From: Actinobacteria bacterium OK074
GTDB lineage: Bacteria > Actinomycetota > Actinomycetes > Streptomycetales > Streptomycetaceae
Length of the DNA stretch: 64,000 nucleotides
Direction: 5' to 3'
Assembly: GCA_001298575.1 (NCBI GenBank)
Contig: LJCV01000245.1
Coordinates: forward strand, 1-64,000
Shown here: piece after piece, positions 7,145 to 15,690 of the stretch
How positions within the stretch are numbered: position 1 is the first letter of the stretch
Layout: each line of letters starts with the position of its first letter
Notes under the pieces: model-generated
The model's input: only the letters and a program-made list of their open reading frames with translations
Told to the model about the DNA's origin: nothing
Databases searched by the model: none
Position numbers and translations under genes: made by a program

Positions 7145-8646
7145 ACGGCAGCGGGGCCGAGCGGTTTGAGCCGCGGTCCGAGGCGTATTTCGAGGCGTAT
7201 TCCGAGGCGTATGAGGGGTTGAACAGTGCGCGCGGTGCGGCTTCGGGGGCGGGGAGTTCCGCGGAGGGGGCTGGGGGCGGTGGCGACGAATCCGGCCAAG
7301 GCCAGGGTCATGGGCACGGGCCTGGGAGTGGGCCCGGCGGTGCCGGTGGACCCGCCGGGCCGGACGGCGGTGCCGGCGACGCCGCGGGCGACCCCGCCCG
7401 GCCGCCGCGCATACCCCTGCCCCGTACGTCCGTCGAGGACACCGGCCGCCCACTGCCCGCACTCGACGACGGCGCGGAAGCCGCCCCGGAGGGCCCCCCG
7501 GAGGGCGCCCCGGACGAGGCTCGTATGACCCCCCTCGACCTCCCCCACCCCGTGCTGAAGTCGCTGCTCGGCGCCTGGGCGCTGGCCGCGTGCTCGGCGG
7601 CGGAGGCCGTGGCCGTCGAGGAGCACCTGGGCGGCTGCGGGCCGTGCGCGGAGGAGGCGTTGCGGCTGCGGGAGGCCGTGGGGCTGCTGCACCCGCCGGA
7701 GACGCTCGACCTCGACCCCGGGCTGCGCACGCGCGTGCTGGCGAGCTGTCTCGACCGCCGCCCGCCGCGCATCCCCGTACCGGAGTGGGCGGCGTCGTAC
7801 GACGCGGAGGCGGCCCGGCTCGACGCGCTGTTGCAGGACTTCGGCGACGGCGAGTGGCACGCGCCGGTGCGGCTGCGCTGGTTCGACGGGCTGGGCCCGG
7901 CGAGCCGCCGTACGACGGTCGCCGGGGTCATCGCGCACCTGCTGAGCGTCGACGGCCTGGTCGGCATCGCCCTCGGCCTGCCCGACCCGCTCGGCGACAC
8001 CCTCGTGGCGCACAGCACCCCGGCCGCCCGTACGGAGGTGTACTGGCAGGCGGCGCACTTCCCGCACACGCGGTCGGTGCGCGGCACCTGGCGGGACCAG
8101 ACGCACGACATCGTGCGGACGGCGGCGTTCGCGGGCGGCGGCTCCGGGCGGCTCGCCGTGTCGTACGGCGACTTCGAACTGCCGTTGCGGGACGCGCTGG
8201 TGGACCGGGCGTTCGAGTGCTGGGTGCACGGGGAGGACATCGCGGACGCGGTGGACTACCCGTACGCCCCGCCGTCGCCGCGCCATCTGCACGAGATGAT
8301 CGACCTGGCGGCGCGGATGCTGCCGGAGGCGCTGGCGGCCCGCCGCCAGGCGGGGCTCGCGGCGCCGGGCGGCCCGCGCCATCTGGTGGCGGCGGGCGCG
8401 CCGGGGCGCAGTCTGCGGCTGGAGATCGAGGGCTCGGGCGGCGGGGAGTGGCTGATCCCGCTGGACTCGCCGGGGGCGGCGGCGTCGGCGGACCACGAGG
8501 TGGCCCATGTGGCGCTGGACGGCGTGGAGTTCTGCCGGGTGGCGGCCGGCCGGGTACCGCCGGACGAGGCCGCCGCGGGCCGGGGCGGCGACCGCGAGGC
8601 GATCCGGGACGTCCTGCTGGCGGCGGCTTCTTTGAGCCGCATGTAG
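7141..8646 (+). CDS. Zinc-finger anti-sigma factor fused to a maleylpyruvate isomerase (MDMPI)-like domain
   Basis: 501 aa from GTG 7141; GGAGG about 7 nt upstream fixes the start. The first ~120 residues are Gly/Ala/Pro-rich. Then comes an anti-sigma zinc finger, LKSLLGAWALAACSAAEAVAVEEHLGGCGPC, with the HX3CX2C pattern. After a linker (residues ~195-220) there is a DinB/MDMPI-type helical domain: YDAEAARLDALLQDFGDGEW, RTTVAGVIAHLLSVDGLVG and VDRAFECWVHGEDIADAV. MDMPI domains bind metal and often use mycothiol. I infer that the zinc finger holds the adjacent sigma and the C-terminal domain senses a thiol or ligand. No membrane segment is seen, so sensing would be cytoplasmic. Confidence 0.85.
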   Translation: MNGSGAERFEPRSEAYFEAYSEAYEGLNSARGAASGAGSSAEGAGGGGDESGQGQGHGHGPGSGPGGAGGPAGPDGGAGDAAGDPARPPRIPLPRTSVEDTGRPLPALDDGAEAAPEGPPEGAPDEARMTPLDLPHPVLKSLLGAWALAACSAAEAVAVEEHLGGCGPCAEEALRLREAVGLLHPPETLDLDPGLRTRVLASCLDRRPPRIPVPEWAASYDAEAARLDALLQDFGDGEWHAPVRLRWFDGLGPASRRTTVAGVIAHLLSVDGLVGIALGLPDPLGDTLVAHSTPAARTEVYWQAAHFPHTRSVRGTWRDQTHDIVRTAAFAGGGSGRLAVSYGDFELPLRDALVDRAFECWVHGEDIADAVDYPYAPPSPRHLHEMIDLAARMLPEALAARRQAGLAAPGGPRHLVAAGAPGRSLRLEIEGSGGGEWLIPLDSPGAAASADHEVAHVALDGVEFCRVAAGRVPPDEAAAGRGGDREAIRDVLLAAASLSRM

Positions 8647-8740
8647 CCGGATGTACAGGCGTAAGTAGTGGCGTATGAAGGGTGGTTGGGGAGGGGCGTC
8701 CGCCGCAGCTGACGCCCCCCGACCACCGGCCCAGGACGGG

Positions 8741-9793
8741 CTAGCTCCCCGGCACCTCCCCCCTCTTGTCCGCGACGCCCGCGTCCAGGAGCGCGCTCTT
8801 GGTCGTCCCGAGGTACTTGAGGCTCGTCGCGTCGAAGACCCAGGCGTAGCCCTTGGGGGCGCCCGCGAACGTCAGGCCGACGCCTTCCCGCCCGGCGGCG
8901 TCCTTGACGTGCTCGACGACGCCGACGCCCGAGAGCCCGGCCATCGCACGGTAGATCGCGGCGCTGAGGTCGGGCAGCAGGGTGGCGTCGTCGAGGATGG
9001 CGCCGACGTTCTCGACGATCCATTCCGTGCGGCGCGCCTGGGAGCCCTCGACGTCGCCGGAGAACTTCTTCAGCAGCGCGTCCGGGTCGGTGGGCAGGGC
9101 CTGGAGCTGCCGGAAGGTGAGGTATCCGACGCCGATCATGCGCATGGTCATCGTCTTGGCCGGGTCGGAGACCGCGACGCCCTTCCGCAGACCGTTCTGC
9201 TTGCCGTTCACCGAGTCCCACTGCTCGCGCCGGACGGCACCCTTGTACTCCGGGATCTTGATGGGCCCCTTGCGGTGCATCAGCTCCTCGGGCACGCCGA
9301 AGTCGACGCCCAACTCCCGTGCCGAACCTTGGGACTTGGTGTAGATGTACTGGTCGTCGCGGACCGTCACCACCGGCTGGTCGGCCGCCGCCAGGGCGAT
9401 CCGGTCCAGCAGTTGCGCGGCCGTCCCGGGCCCGCCCGCGGTGGCGGCGGTACCGTGCCCGCCGTCCCGCACGCCGTCGACCACGACCGCGCCCAGGCCG
9501 ACGACGGCGGCCAGGGCCAGCGGCGCCGCGACGAGGACGAGACGGCGGCGGGGGCGCCGGGGGCCGGGGCTCACGGGCGACGCGCTGGACGAGGCGCCCG
9601 TCGCATCCAACCGCTCGCGAGTGCTGTCTTCAGCGCTTTCTTCAGTGCTCTCGTGGGTGATGTGTGCCATCAGGTGTTCCCTCAGAACGCGGTGGCGGTC
9701 CCGCGAGAGCACCGGGTGGCCCGGCGCGGGCAGCAGCTCGGCCAGATCCTGGTGGTCGGCCGGCGACTCGCGTCGTAGCGGATTGGTGTTCAT
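8741..9793 (-). CDS. CU044_5270-family membrane-anchored protein, partner of ECF sigma
   Basis: 350 aa from ATG 9793 (MNTNPLRRESPADHQDLAEL) with AGAAGAGGCG before it. A cytoplasmic N-terminus of about 78 residues is followed by one membrane segment, LVLVAAPLALAAVVGLGAVVV, and a large outer domain rich in YIYTKSQGS, WVFDATSLKYLGTTKSA-type elements typical of the CU044_5270 family. It overlaps the sigma gene by 4 bp (ATGA). The sigma-plus-membrane-protein layout suggests an anti-sigma role, with the N-terminus binding sigma and the outer domain sensing. That is an inference; no zinc finger is present. A second copy of the same cassette lies at 31564-33137. Confidence 0.82.
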   Translation of the reverse strand: MNTNPLRRESPADHQDLAELLPAPGHPVLSRDRHRVLREHLMAHITHESTEESAEDSTRERLDATGASSSASPVSPGPRRPRRRLVLVAAPLALAAVVGLGAVVVDGVRDGGHGTAATAGGPGTAAQLLDRIALAAADQPVVTVRDDQYIYTKSQGSARELGVDFGVPEELMHRKGPIKIPEYKGAVRREQWDSVNGKQNGLRKGVAVSDPAKTMTMRMIGVGYLTFRQLQALPTDPDALLKKFSGDVEGSQARRTEWIVENVGAILDDATLLPDLSAAIYRAMAGLSGVGVVEHVKDAAGREGVGLTFAGAPKGYAWVFDATSLKYLGTTKSALLDAGVADKRGEVPGS

Positions 9794-10488
9794 CGCCTCT
9801 TCTCCTGCGTGGACCGAGCCGTCTGCTGGCGGCTGCCTGGTAACTGTCCGACCGGGTCCGGGCGTTGCACTCCGATCCGCCAAGTGCCGTCATCCGTACG
9901 GCTGTTGACGTCCGTGCCGCCCACGTCGCGTGCGCCGTCGTCGAGTCGGAGTTCCCGTTCGGTGAGTCCGCGGAGGCGCTTTCGCGCGCGCGAGAGGCGG
10001 GAGCGTACGGTGCCGACGGCCACGCCCAGGGCCGCGGCGGCCGTGACCGCGTCCAGGCCCTCCCACACGCAGAGCGTGAACACCTCGCGCTCCCCGCGCC
10101 GCAGTTTTCTCAACGCCCGCTGCGCGGCGGCCAGTTCGTCGGCGTCGGCCAGCCGCCGGGTCACCTCGTCGGCGAAGTCCGGTACGGGGTCGGGGGGCGG
10201 GAGTCTGCTGAGCGCGGCCTGGTGTCTTCGGGCCGCCCGCGCGGTGTTGCGCGTGACGTTGGTGGCGATCCCCAGCAGCCAGGGGCGCAGGCTCTCGTCG
10301 CCGGGGAGCACCCGGTCGCGCAGCCGCCACGCCTCCAGGAAGGTCAGCGACACGATGTCGTCGGCCGTGACCCGGTCACCGGTCATGCGGACGGCGTGCC
10401 GGTGGACCACCGAGGCGTGCTCGTCGAAGAGTTGCCCGAACGCGTCCGGGTCACCGGACCGCACTCGGGAACGCAGTGAATGTTCCAC
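9790..10488 (-). CDS. ECF-type RNA polymerase sigma factor
   Basis: 232 aa from GTG 10488 (VEHSLRSRVRSGDPDAFGQL); GGGAG about 5 nt upstream decides this start over GTG 10536. Region 2 is VHRHAVRMTGDRVTADDIVSLTFLEAWRLRD and region 4 is LRKLRRGEREVFTLCVWEGLDAVTAAAALGVAVGTVRSRLSRARKRL. The C-terminal 45 residues are low-complexity. It is co-transcribed with the CU044_5270-type membrane protein (4-bp overlap), which probably controls it. Confidence 0.88.
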   Translation of the reverse strand: MEHSLRSRVRSGDPDAFGQLFDEHASVVHRHAVRMTGDRVTADDIVSLTFLEAWRLRDRVLPGDESLRPWLLGIATNVTRNTARAARRHQAALSRLPPPDPVPDFADEVTRRLADADELAAAQRALRKLRRGEREVFTLCVWEGLDAVTAAAALGVAVGTVRSRLSRARKRLRGLTERELRLDDGARDVGGTDVNSRTDDGTWRIGVQRPDPVGQLPGSRQQTARSTQEKRR

Positions 10489-10581
10489 ACTGCTCCCTGT
10501 CCGCGACGGGGACGGCGCTGCGGTGATCCGCGTCACACGACAGCGGACCCCCTCGCGGCACGGCTCAAGTCATGACACGGC

Positions 10582-11463
10582 TCAGGCGAACACCACGGTC
10601 CGCCGCCCGTTCAGCAAAATCCGCCGCTCCGCATGCCACTTGACCGCGCGCGCCAGCGCCTGGCACTCCACGTCGCGCCCGATGGCGACGAGTTGGTCCG
10701 GCGTGACGCCGTGCCCGACCCGCTCGATCTCCTGCTCGATGATCGGCCCCTCGTCGAGGTCGGCCGTGACGTAGTGCGCGGTCGCGCCGATCAGCTTCAC
10801 CCCGCGCGCGTGCGCCTGGTGGTACGGCTTCGCGCCCTTGAAGCTCGGCAGGAAGGAGTGGTGGATGTTGATGATCCGGCCGCTGAGCGCCTTGCACAGG
10901 TCGTCGGAGAGGACCTGCATGTAGCGGGCGAGGACGACGAGTTCGACGTTCTCCTCGCGCACGATCTCCAGGATCCGCGCCTCGGCGTCGGCCTTCGTGT
11001 CCTTGGTCACCGGAATGTGGTGGAAGGGGATGCCGTACGACCCGACCAGCTCGGCGAAGTCGGTGTGGTTGGAGACGACGGCGGCGATCTCCACCGGCAG
11101 CGCGCCGATCCGCGCGCGGAACAGCAGGTCGTTCAGGCAGTGCCCGAACTTGCTGACCATGAGCACGACCCGCATGCGCTCCTCGGCGCGGTGGAGCTGC
11201 CAGTCCATGTGGAAGGAGTCCCCGATGGCGGCGAAGCTCGCGCGCAGCTTGTCCACGGTCACCGGCGCCTCGGCCGAGAAGTGGACGCGCATGAAGAACA
11301 GTCCCGTGTCGCGGTCGCCGAACTGCTGGCTGTCCTCGATGTTGCCACCGGTCATGAACAGGTAGCTGGACACGGCGTGCACGATGCCCGCCTTGTCGGG
11401 GCAGGACAGGGTGAGGACGTACTGCTCGGCGGGGGCCGCGACCTGGTCGGACTGCTCGTTCAT
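10582..11463 (-). CDS. purU: Formyltetrahydrofolate deformylase
   Basis: 293 aa from ATG 11463. The N-terminus is an ACT domain (YVLTLSCPDKAGIVHAVSSYLF) and the rest is a formyl-transferase fold with RVVLMVSKFGHCLNDLL, LARYMQVLSDDLC, the catalytic NIHHSFLPSFKGAKPYHQA and DLDEGPIIEQ. PurU hydrolyses 10-formyl-THF to formate and THF, balancing the one-carbon pool and supplying formate for purine synthesis. Length and motifs are full. A small conserved gene precedes it on the same strand with a 47-bp gap, so co-transcription is likely. Confidence 0.95.
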   Translation of the reverse strand: MNEQSDQVAAPAEQYVLTLSCPDKAGIVHAVSSYLFMTGGNIEDSQQFGDRDTGLFFMRVHFSAEAPVTVDKLRASFAAIGDSFHMDWQLHRAEERMRVVLMVSKFGHCLNDLLFRARIGALPVEIAAVVSNHTDFAELVGSYGIPFHHIPVTKDTKADAEARILEIVREENVELVVLARYMQVLSDDLCKALSGRIINIHHSFLPSFKGAKPYHQAHARGVKLIGATAHYVTADLDEGPIIEQEIERVGHGVTPDQLVAIGRDVECQALARAVKWHAERRILLNGRRTVVFA

Positions 11464-11510
11464 ACCGGACAGGGTCCCATACGCCGTCCAGCCCCCGGGT
11501 CGCCGGTCCG

Positions 11511-11948
11511 CTAGGCGGACCGGGTCAGGATCCGCAGCACCTCCAGCGTGCGCGGCGGCGCGTCCGGGTCCTCGCCGTCGCTCACCGCCAGGTGCACGTG
11601 GGCCTCGCGGGCCGCGCGTACGGCCTCGGGCCAGTTCTCGTGTTCGAGGTACGCGGAGACGGGCGCGTCCGGCCCGACCTGGTGCACGATCCGCAGCACG
11701 CGCAGGACGGCGCCGTCGACGAGCGTGGCCTCCTGCGCGTCGCGGAAGATCGTGCCGACGTATTTCTCGGCGGACCAGTTGTCCAGCCAGGTGTCCTCGA
11801 CGAGCCGGTAGACGGCGTCGGTGACGTCCCCGTACCCCTCGGCGCCCGCGAGCCAGACCTCGCGCTGGAACCCGGGGTCGGAGAGCATGTGCAGCGCGGA
11901 GCGCACATTGCTGCGCCAGCGCCACCACGGCATGTCGTTGAGTGGCAT
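11511..11948 (-). CDS. Small conserved actinobacterial protein (SCO4402-family-like)
   Basis: 145 aa from ATG 11948 (MPLNDMPWWRWRSNVRSALHML); ATG 11957 three codons upstream is possible. The body LSDPGFQREVWLAGAEGYGDVTDAVYRLVEDTWLDNW and ARILTRSA-like C-terminus look globular and cytoplasmic. I recall a Streptomyces family of this type beside purU, but no function is established to my knowledge. Codon use is strongly Streptomyces-like, so it is a real gene. Confidence 0.7.
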   Translation of the reverse strand: MPLNDMPWWRWRSNVRSALHMLSDPGFQREVWLAGAEGYGDVTDAVYRLVEDTWLDNWSAEKYVGTIFRDAQEATLVDGAVLRVLRIVHQVGPDAPVSAYLEHENWPEAVRAAREAHVHLAVSDGEDPDAPPRTLEVLRILTRSA

Positions 11949-12097
11949 GCCACCCATCGTGGACGAGCGACGGCCCTGACGGGAAGAGTTGTCCGTACCT
12001 TGCACGGTCAGTGATCGTACGTTGATCGCACCCAACCCGCGCAAACGGAAGTCCCACCCTTGTAATTCACCTGGGCGTCACCTTTCGTTGACCGCCT

Positions 12098-12122
12098 GTC
12101 ACACCCCGGTTGACGGTGTGAC
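12098..12122. promoter_or_regulatory. Inverted repeat upstream of the binding-protein gene
   Basis: GTCACACC (12098-12105) and GGTGTGAC (12115-12122) are perfect 8-bp arms around a 9-bp spacer containing TTGAC, ending 16 bp before ATG 12139. This is a plausible operator overlapping the promoter; the regulator is unknown. Confidence 0.5.
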
Positions 12123-12138
12123 GGAATCGTGCAGTTCC

Positions 12139-13470
12139 ATGACTGGCAGTCGACGCACGGCCCTCGCTGTCCCCTCGGCCCCCAGGAGGCCGGCCAGACC
12201 GGTACTGCTCGGGCTCGGCGCGGTGGTGGCGTGTGCGTCGATCGCCGTCGGCTGCGGGGTCGTGTCCGGGGTCACGGGGGACGCCGCGGACGACACGATC
12301 ACCGTGATGACGTGGGCACCCCAGAACACCGACGCGACGAACAAGCCGGGCATGCCCGCGCTCGCGGAGGCGTACGCGCGCTGGGTCAACAAGAACGGCG
12401 GCATCGACGGCCGCAAGCTCAAGGTCCTGACCTGCAACGACCACAACGACACCGTGGCCGCCGCCAAGTGCGCCCGGCGCGCGGTCGACGAGGGCGCCGT
12501 CGCCGTCGTCGGCTCCTACAGCCAGCACGGCGATGCCTTCCTCTCCCCGCTGGAGTCGGCGGGCGTGCCGTACATCGGCGGCTACGGCGTCACCTCGGAC
12601 GAGTTCCAGAGCCCCCTGTCGTACCCGGTCAACGGCGGCATGCCCGCGCTCGTGGCGGGCCTGGGCGAGGAGTTGGGCAAGAACTGCGGCCCCGTCTCGC
12701 TCATCCGCCCGGACACCATCGCGGGCGACGAACTGTCGGCGCCCTTCGACCAGGGGCTCAAGGACGGCGGCCACGCGGCCTCGGACGACCTGCGGGCCGA
12801 CGAGAACGCCACCGAGTACGGCACCCAGTCCAAGCAGGCGCTGGTGTACGCGACGTCGGGCGCGTCGACGTCGACGTCGGCCTCGACCTCGGCGGAGGGA
12901 TGCGTGGTGCCCGCGCTGGACGAGCAGACGGACACGTTCATGGACTCCTTCCGCCGGGACCGCGCCGACTACCCGGCGGTGCGGACGGCGTCGGTGCTCG
13001 GCAGCGTCGAGCAGTCCACGGTCAACGCCTCGGGCGGCGCGTCGAGCCCGTACGAGGGGTCGTACATCACCGGCTGGTACCCGGTGGCGAGCGACGCCCG
13101 CTGGGACGCGATGAAGAAGGTCATCAACGAGGAGGCATTCGACGACGACCGCATCGACACCGCGGACCCCGGCGTGCAGACGACGTGGATCGCGTACCGG
13201 GTCTTCCAGCAGGTCGTCGAGTCCCTCAAGGGCGGGGACATCACCGCCAGTACGGTCCACCGGGCCCTCGACGACGGCCTCAAGGTCACCACGGGCGGCC
13301 TCACCCCCACCCTGAGCTGGCGCTTCGAGGACCTGAAGGGCGTGGCGGGATACCCCCGGCTGGTCAACGCGGACGTGACCTTCCAGGTGGTGAAGCAGGG
13401 GCGGTTGGTGGCGGCGCGGAAGGGGTTTGTGAATGTGGGGAAGGTGTTGGAGGCGACGACGTATGGGTAG
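12139..13470 (+). CDS. Lipoprotein ABC-type substrate-binding protein (periplasmic binding fold type 1)
   Basis: 443 aa. The signal peptide has a hydrophobic core VLLGLGAVVACASIAVGCG with an AVGC lipobox, so the mature protein is probably lipid-anchored outside the membrane. The fold is that of Leu/Ile/Val- or amide-binding proteins: ITVMTWAPQNTD, ALAEAYARWVNKNGGIDGRKLKVLTCNDHND, AVVGSYSQHGDAFLSPLESAGVPYIGGYG. A Ser/Thr-rich insert (residues ~240-252) is encoded by a GCGTCGACGTCG-type repeat. No permease or ATPase gene is near, so it is an orphan binding protein that may serve a distant transporter or act as a sensor. Confidence 0.85.
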   Translation: MTGSRRTALAVPSAPRRPARPVLLGLGAVVACASIAVGCGVVSGVTGDAADDTITVMTWAPQNTDATNKPGMPALAEAYARWVNKNGGIDGRKLKVLTCNDHNDTVAAAKCARRAVDEGAVAVVGSYSQHGDAFLSPLESAGVPYIGGYGVTSDEFQSPLSYPVNGGMPALVAGLGEELGKNCGPVSLIRPDTIAGDELSAPFDQGLKDGGHAASDDLRADENATEYGTQSKQALVYATSGASTSTSASTSAEGCVVPALDEQTDTFMDSFRRDRADYPAVRTASVLGSVEQSTVNASGGASSPYEGSYITGWYPVASDARWDAMKKVINEEAFDDDRIDTADPGVQTTWIAYRVFQQVVESLKGGDITASTVHRALDDGLKVTTGGLTPTLSWRFEDLKGVAGYPRLVNADVTFQVVKQGRLVAARKGFVNVGKVLEATTYG

Positions 13471-13534
13471 CGGGGGCGCATAGGGGGGTGGGGGGTTCGG
13501 GTGCGTTGGCGGGTGCGGGTCCGTCGTGGCCGTT

Positions 13535-13680
13535 CGCGCGGTTCCCCGCGCCCCTAAAAACGCGCAGGCACCCGGAGCTTGAAAGCGACGGGTACTCGCG
13601 GCGCCGGAAAAGCGGGGCGCAGCCCCTGCTTTGAGGGGCGCGGGGAACTGCGCGACCAGCCCCCACCCACCCGCACCCGG
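13535..13680. repeat. Dispersed intergenic element, type A, with inverted partner
   Basis: CGCGCGGTTCCCCGCGCCCC at 13535-13554 is repeated in reverse at 13634-13654 (AGGGGCGCGGGGAACTGCGC), 20 of 21 bases matching, around a spacer holding an AAAGCGGGGCGCAGCCCCTG hairpin. The right half recurs at 20680-20724. It sits between converging genes and may act in termination. Confidence 0.7.
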
Positions 13681-13694
13681 CCCTCAACCGCCTC

Positions 13695-15422
13695 CTACAA
13701 CTGCGTAGCCGCCCGCTGAGTCAACCCGTACTTCGCCGCGATCACATTCCACAGCCGCGACGCCGTCGCCTTCTGCGCACTGGCGACGCCGCTCTCCTTG
13801 TTGCCGGCCGCGGTTTGGCGGGTCGCCCGGGCGGAGCCCTTCGCGCAGCCCTTCTTGCCGGCGGCCTGGTCGGCCCACGCGGCGTAGTGCGAGTCGGCGG
13901 AGGCGGACGCCTTCCACGCGGCGTTCAGGGCGGCGGTCAGCGCGGCGTGGTCGGGCAGCTGGTCGACCGGCACCCCCGCGAGGCTCGTCACCAGCGAAGC
14001 CCGCTGCTTGGCCGCGTCCCGCAGATCCGCCGCGGACGCCGCCAGCGCCTTGCACGCCTTGACGTTCGCGACGGCGGCGATCACGGCCTCCCGGCTGCTC
14101 CCGCTCTGCGCGAGCAGCTTGTCGAGGGCCACCGCCTGCGCCTTGGCGGGATCCGTGGACGGCGACGCGTCCACGGCGGGCGCGGTCGCCGCGACGGTCT
14201 TGTTGTCGTCGGTGCTGTCCCCGCCCCCACCGCTGAGCATCGCGCCCGCACCCACACCGAGTACGACGATGCCGATGCCCACGGCGGCGATCACGGGCAC
14301 CCGCGAACGCCGACGCTCACCCGACGGCGGCTGAGCGGGCGGCGGCGGTTGCGGCGCGCCGTACTGGGGCTGAGCACCGTACGGCGGCTGGGCGCCGTAA
14401 CCGGGCTGGGGGGCGCCGTAGCCCGGCTGGGGCTGCGCGCCGTAACCGGGCTGCGGCTGGGCCCCGAACCCGGGCTGTGCCCCCGGCGGCGGAGCCACGG
14501 GCGGCAGGTACTGCGTGGCGGCGGCAGCGGCGGCACCCCCGGCACCGGCGCCCGCCCCTCCCCCGCGGAACAGGTTGTCGAACTCGGCGGGCGTCTGCCG
14601 ACCCCCGTCGGCGCTCACCGGCGCGATGTACTGCGTGGCCTGCGCGTCCGGGTCCACGGCGGGCGGCAAGGGCCCGGCCGTCTGCCCGAGGAACCGCGTG
14701 GCGTGGTCGGGGTCCGTCTCGGGCGGCAGCGCCCCGGGCCCCACGGGCGGTATGTACTGCGTGGCCTGCGCGTCGGGCGCGGCGGGGACCGGCGGTATGT
14801 ACTGCGTGGCCCCGTCGTCGACGGGCGGCAACGGCGCACCCCCGCCCCCGGCCTCCGGCGGCAACGCGGAACCCCCACCGGCGACCCCGGCGTCGTAAGG
14901 CGTCAGATACCCGGAGGCGGCGGGCTGCTCGGGCGGCAGAGCGGACCCGTAGGACGGCGCCGGTGCCGGCACCGGTGCCGACTCCTGCTGGGGCTGGGGT
15001 TGATATTCCTGATACGGCTGATACGGCTGATACGGCTGCGGAAGCTGAGCGTCGTAGCCGGGCTGGGGCTGCTGCGGCTGCTGTGCCTGATGGGACTGCT
15101 GCGCCTGCTGCGGCAGATACCCGCCTCCGGCCTGCGCCTGCGCCCCGTCCCAGGACGGCTGCGCCCCCCAGGGGGCACCCTGCTCGGCGGGAGCCCCGTA
15201 AGGGGCCTGCGGAGGCGGCGGAAGCTGCGGCTCCGGAGCCCAGCCCCCGCTCCACCCCTGACTCTGACCCTGACCCTGACCCTGGCCTTGGTCATGGCTC
15301 CGACCCTGACCCGAGCCACCCGTCATCCCCGGCAGCAGCGGCGCGCCACCGTCGGAGGGCAGCACGATGCCTTCGTGCGCGGGCCGCGCCGAGGGCTCCT
15401 CGCCCTGTCCACTCTGCGTCAC
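13695..15422 (-). CDS. Large Pro/Gln-rich single-pass membrane protein with repeated ATQYIPPV motifs
   Basis: 575 aa from GTG 15422 with AGGAG 5 nt upstream. The first ~370 residues are cytoplasmic low complexity: QG repeats, PYQPYQ, GYGAQPQP and several copies of an ATQYIPPV or ATQYIAPV motif placed between acidic linkers. One membrane segment, VPVIAAVGIGIVVLGVGAGAML, follows an SGERRRSR stop-transfer stretch. The outer ~190 residues are Ala/Lys-rich helices with paired cysteines (VKACKAL and KKGCAKG). I do not recognise a catalytic domain. Similar Streptomyces proteins are annotated as hypothetical; a scaffold with Tyr/Thr-containing repeats is one reading. Confidence 0.8.
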   Translation of the reverse strand: MTQSGQGEEPSARPAHEGIVLPSDGGAPLLPGMTGGSGQGRSHDQGQGQGQGQSQGWSGGWAPEPQLPPPPQAPYGAPAEQGAPWGAQPSWDGAQAQAGGGYLPQQAQQSHQAQQPQQPQPGYDAQLPQPYQPYQPYQEYQPQPQQESAPVPAPAPSYGSALPPEQPAASGYLTPYDAGVAGGGSALPPEAGGGGAPLPPVDDGATQYIPPVPAAPDAQATQYIPPVGPGALPPETDPDHATRFLGQTAGPLPPAVDPDAQATQYIAPVSADGGRQTPAEFDNLFRGGGAGAGAGGAAAAAATQYLPPVAPPPGAQPGFGAQPQPGYGAQPQPGYGAPQPGYGAQPPYGAQPQYGAPQPPPPAQPPSGERRRSRVPVIAAVGIGIVVLGVGAGAMLSGGGGDSTDDNKTVAATAPAVDASPSTDPAKAQAVALDKLLAQSGSSREAVIAAVANVKACKALAASAADLRDAAKQRASLVTSLAGVPVDQLPDHAALTAALNAAWKASASADSHYAAWADQAAGKKGCAKGSARATRQTAAGNKESGVASAQKATASRLWNVIAAKYGLTQRAATQL

Positions 15423-15620
15423 CGGGACTCCTACGGATGGGGGATCTTCGGAATCGTCGGTTCACGCTACCCGGTCCGCACAACCGCACGCGAGGCAGCA
15501 CAGACCGCGACGCCTACCCCAACACCAGCAACAACGAAACGCCCCCGGCCAACGAGTCCCCAGCCTCTACTCGACTCTCCTCAAACCCCCCGCACCCCTA
15601 CCGCGAAACGTTCACACCAA

Positions 15621-15675
15621 AAGGGGCGCGGGGCTGTGACATTTGCGGCTCCGCCGCGTGGGCGCGAGCAACCAC
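15621..15675. repeat. Dispersed intergenic element, type B
   Basis: This contains AGGGGCGCGGGGCTGTG, then TGCGGCTCCGCCGCGTGGGC and GCGAGCAACCAC. The same block occurs reversed at 18077-18138 and, in part, at 40717-40771. It lies 15 bp past the stop of the HTH/TPR regulator. Confidence 0.7.
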
Positions 15676-15690
15676 GGCGAACCAGCGGAG

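Noticed and set aside
9790..10536. Longer sigma start at GTG 10536
   Set aside because: GGGAG lies just before GTG 10488, and the extra 16 residues have no sigma features.
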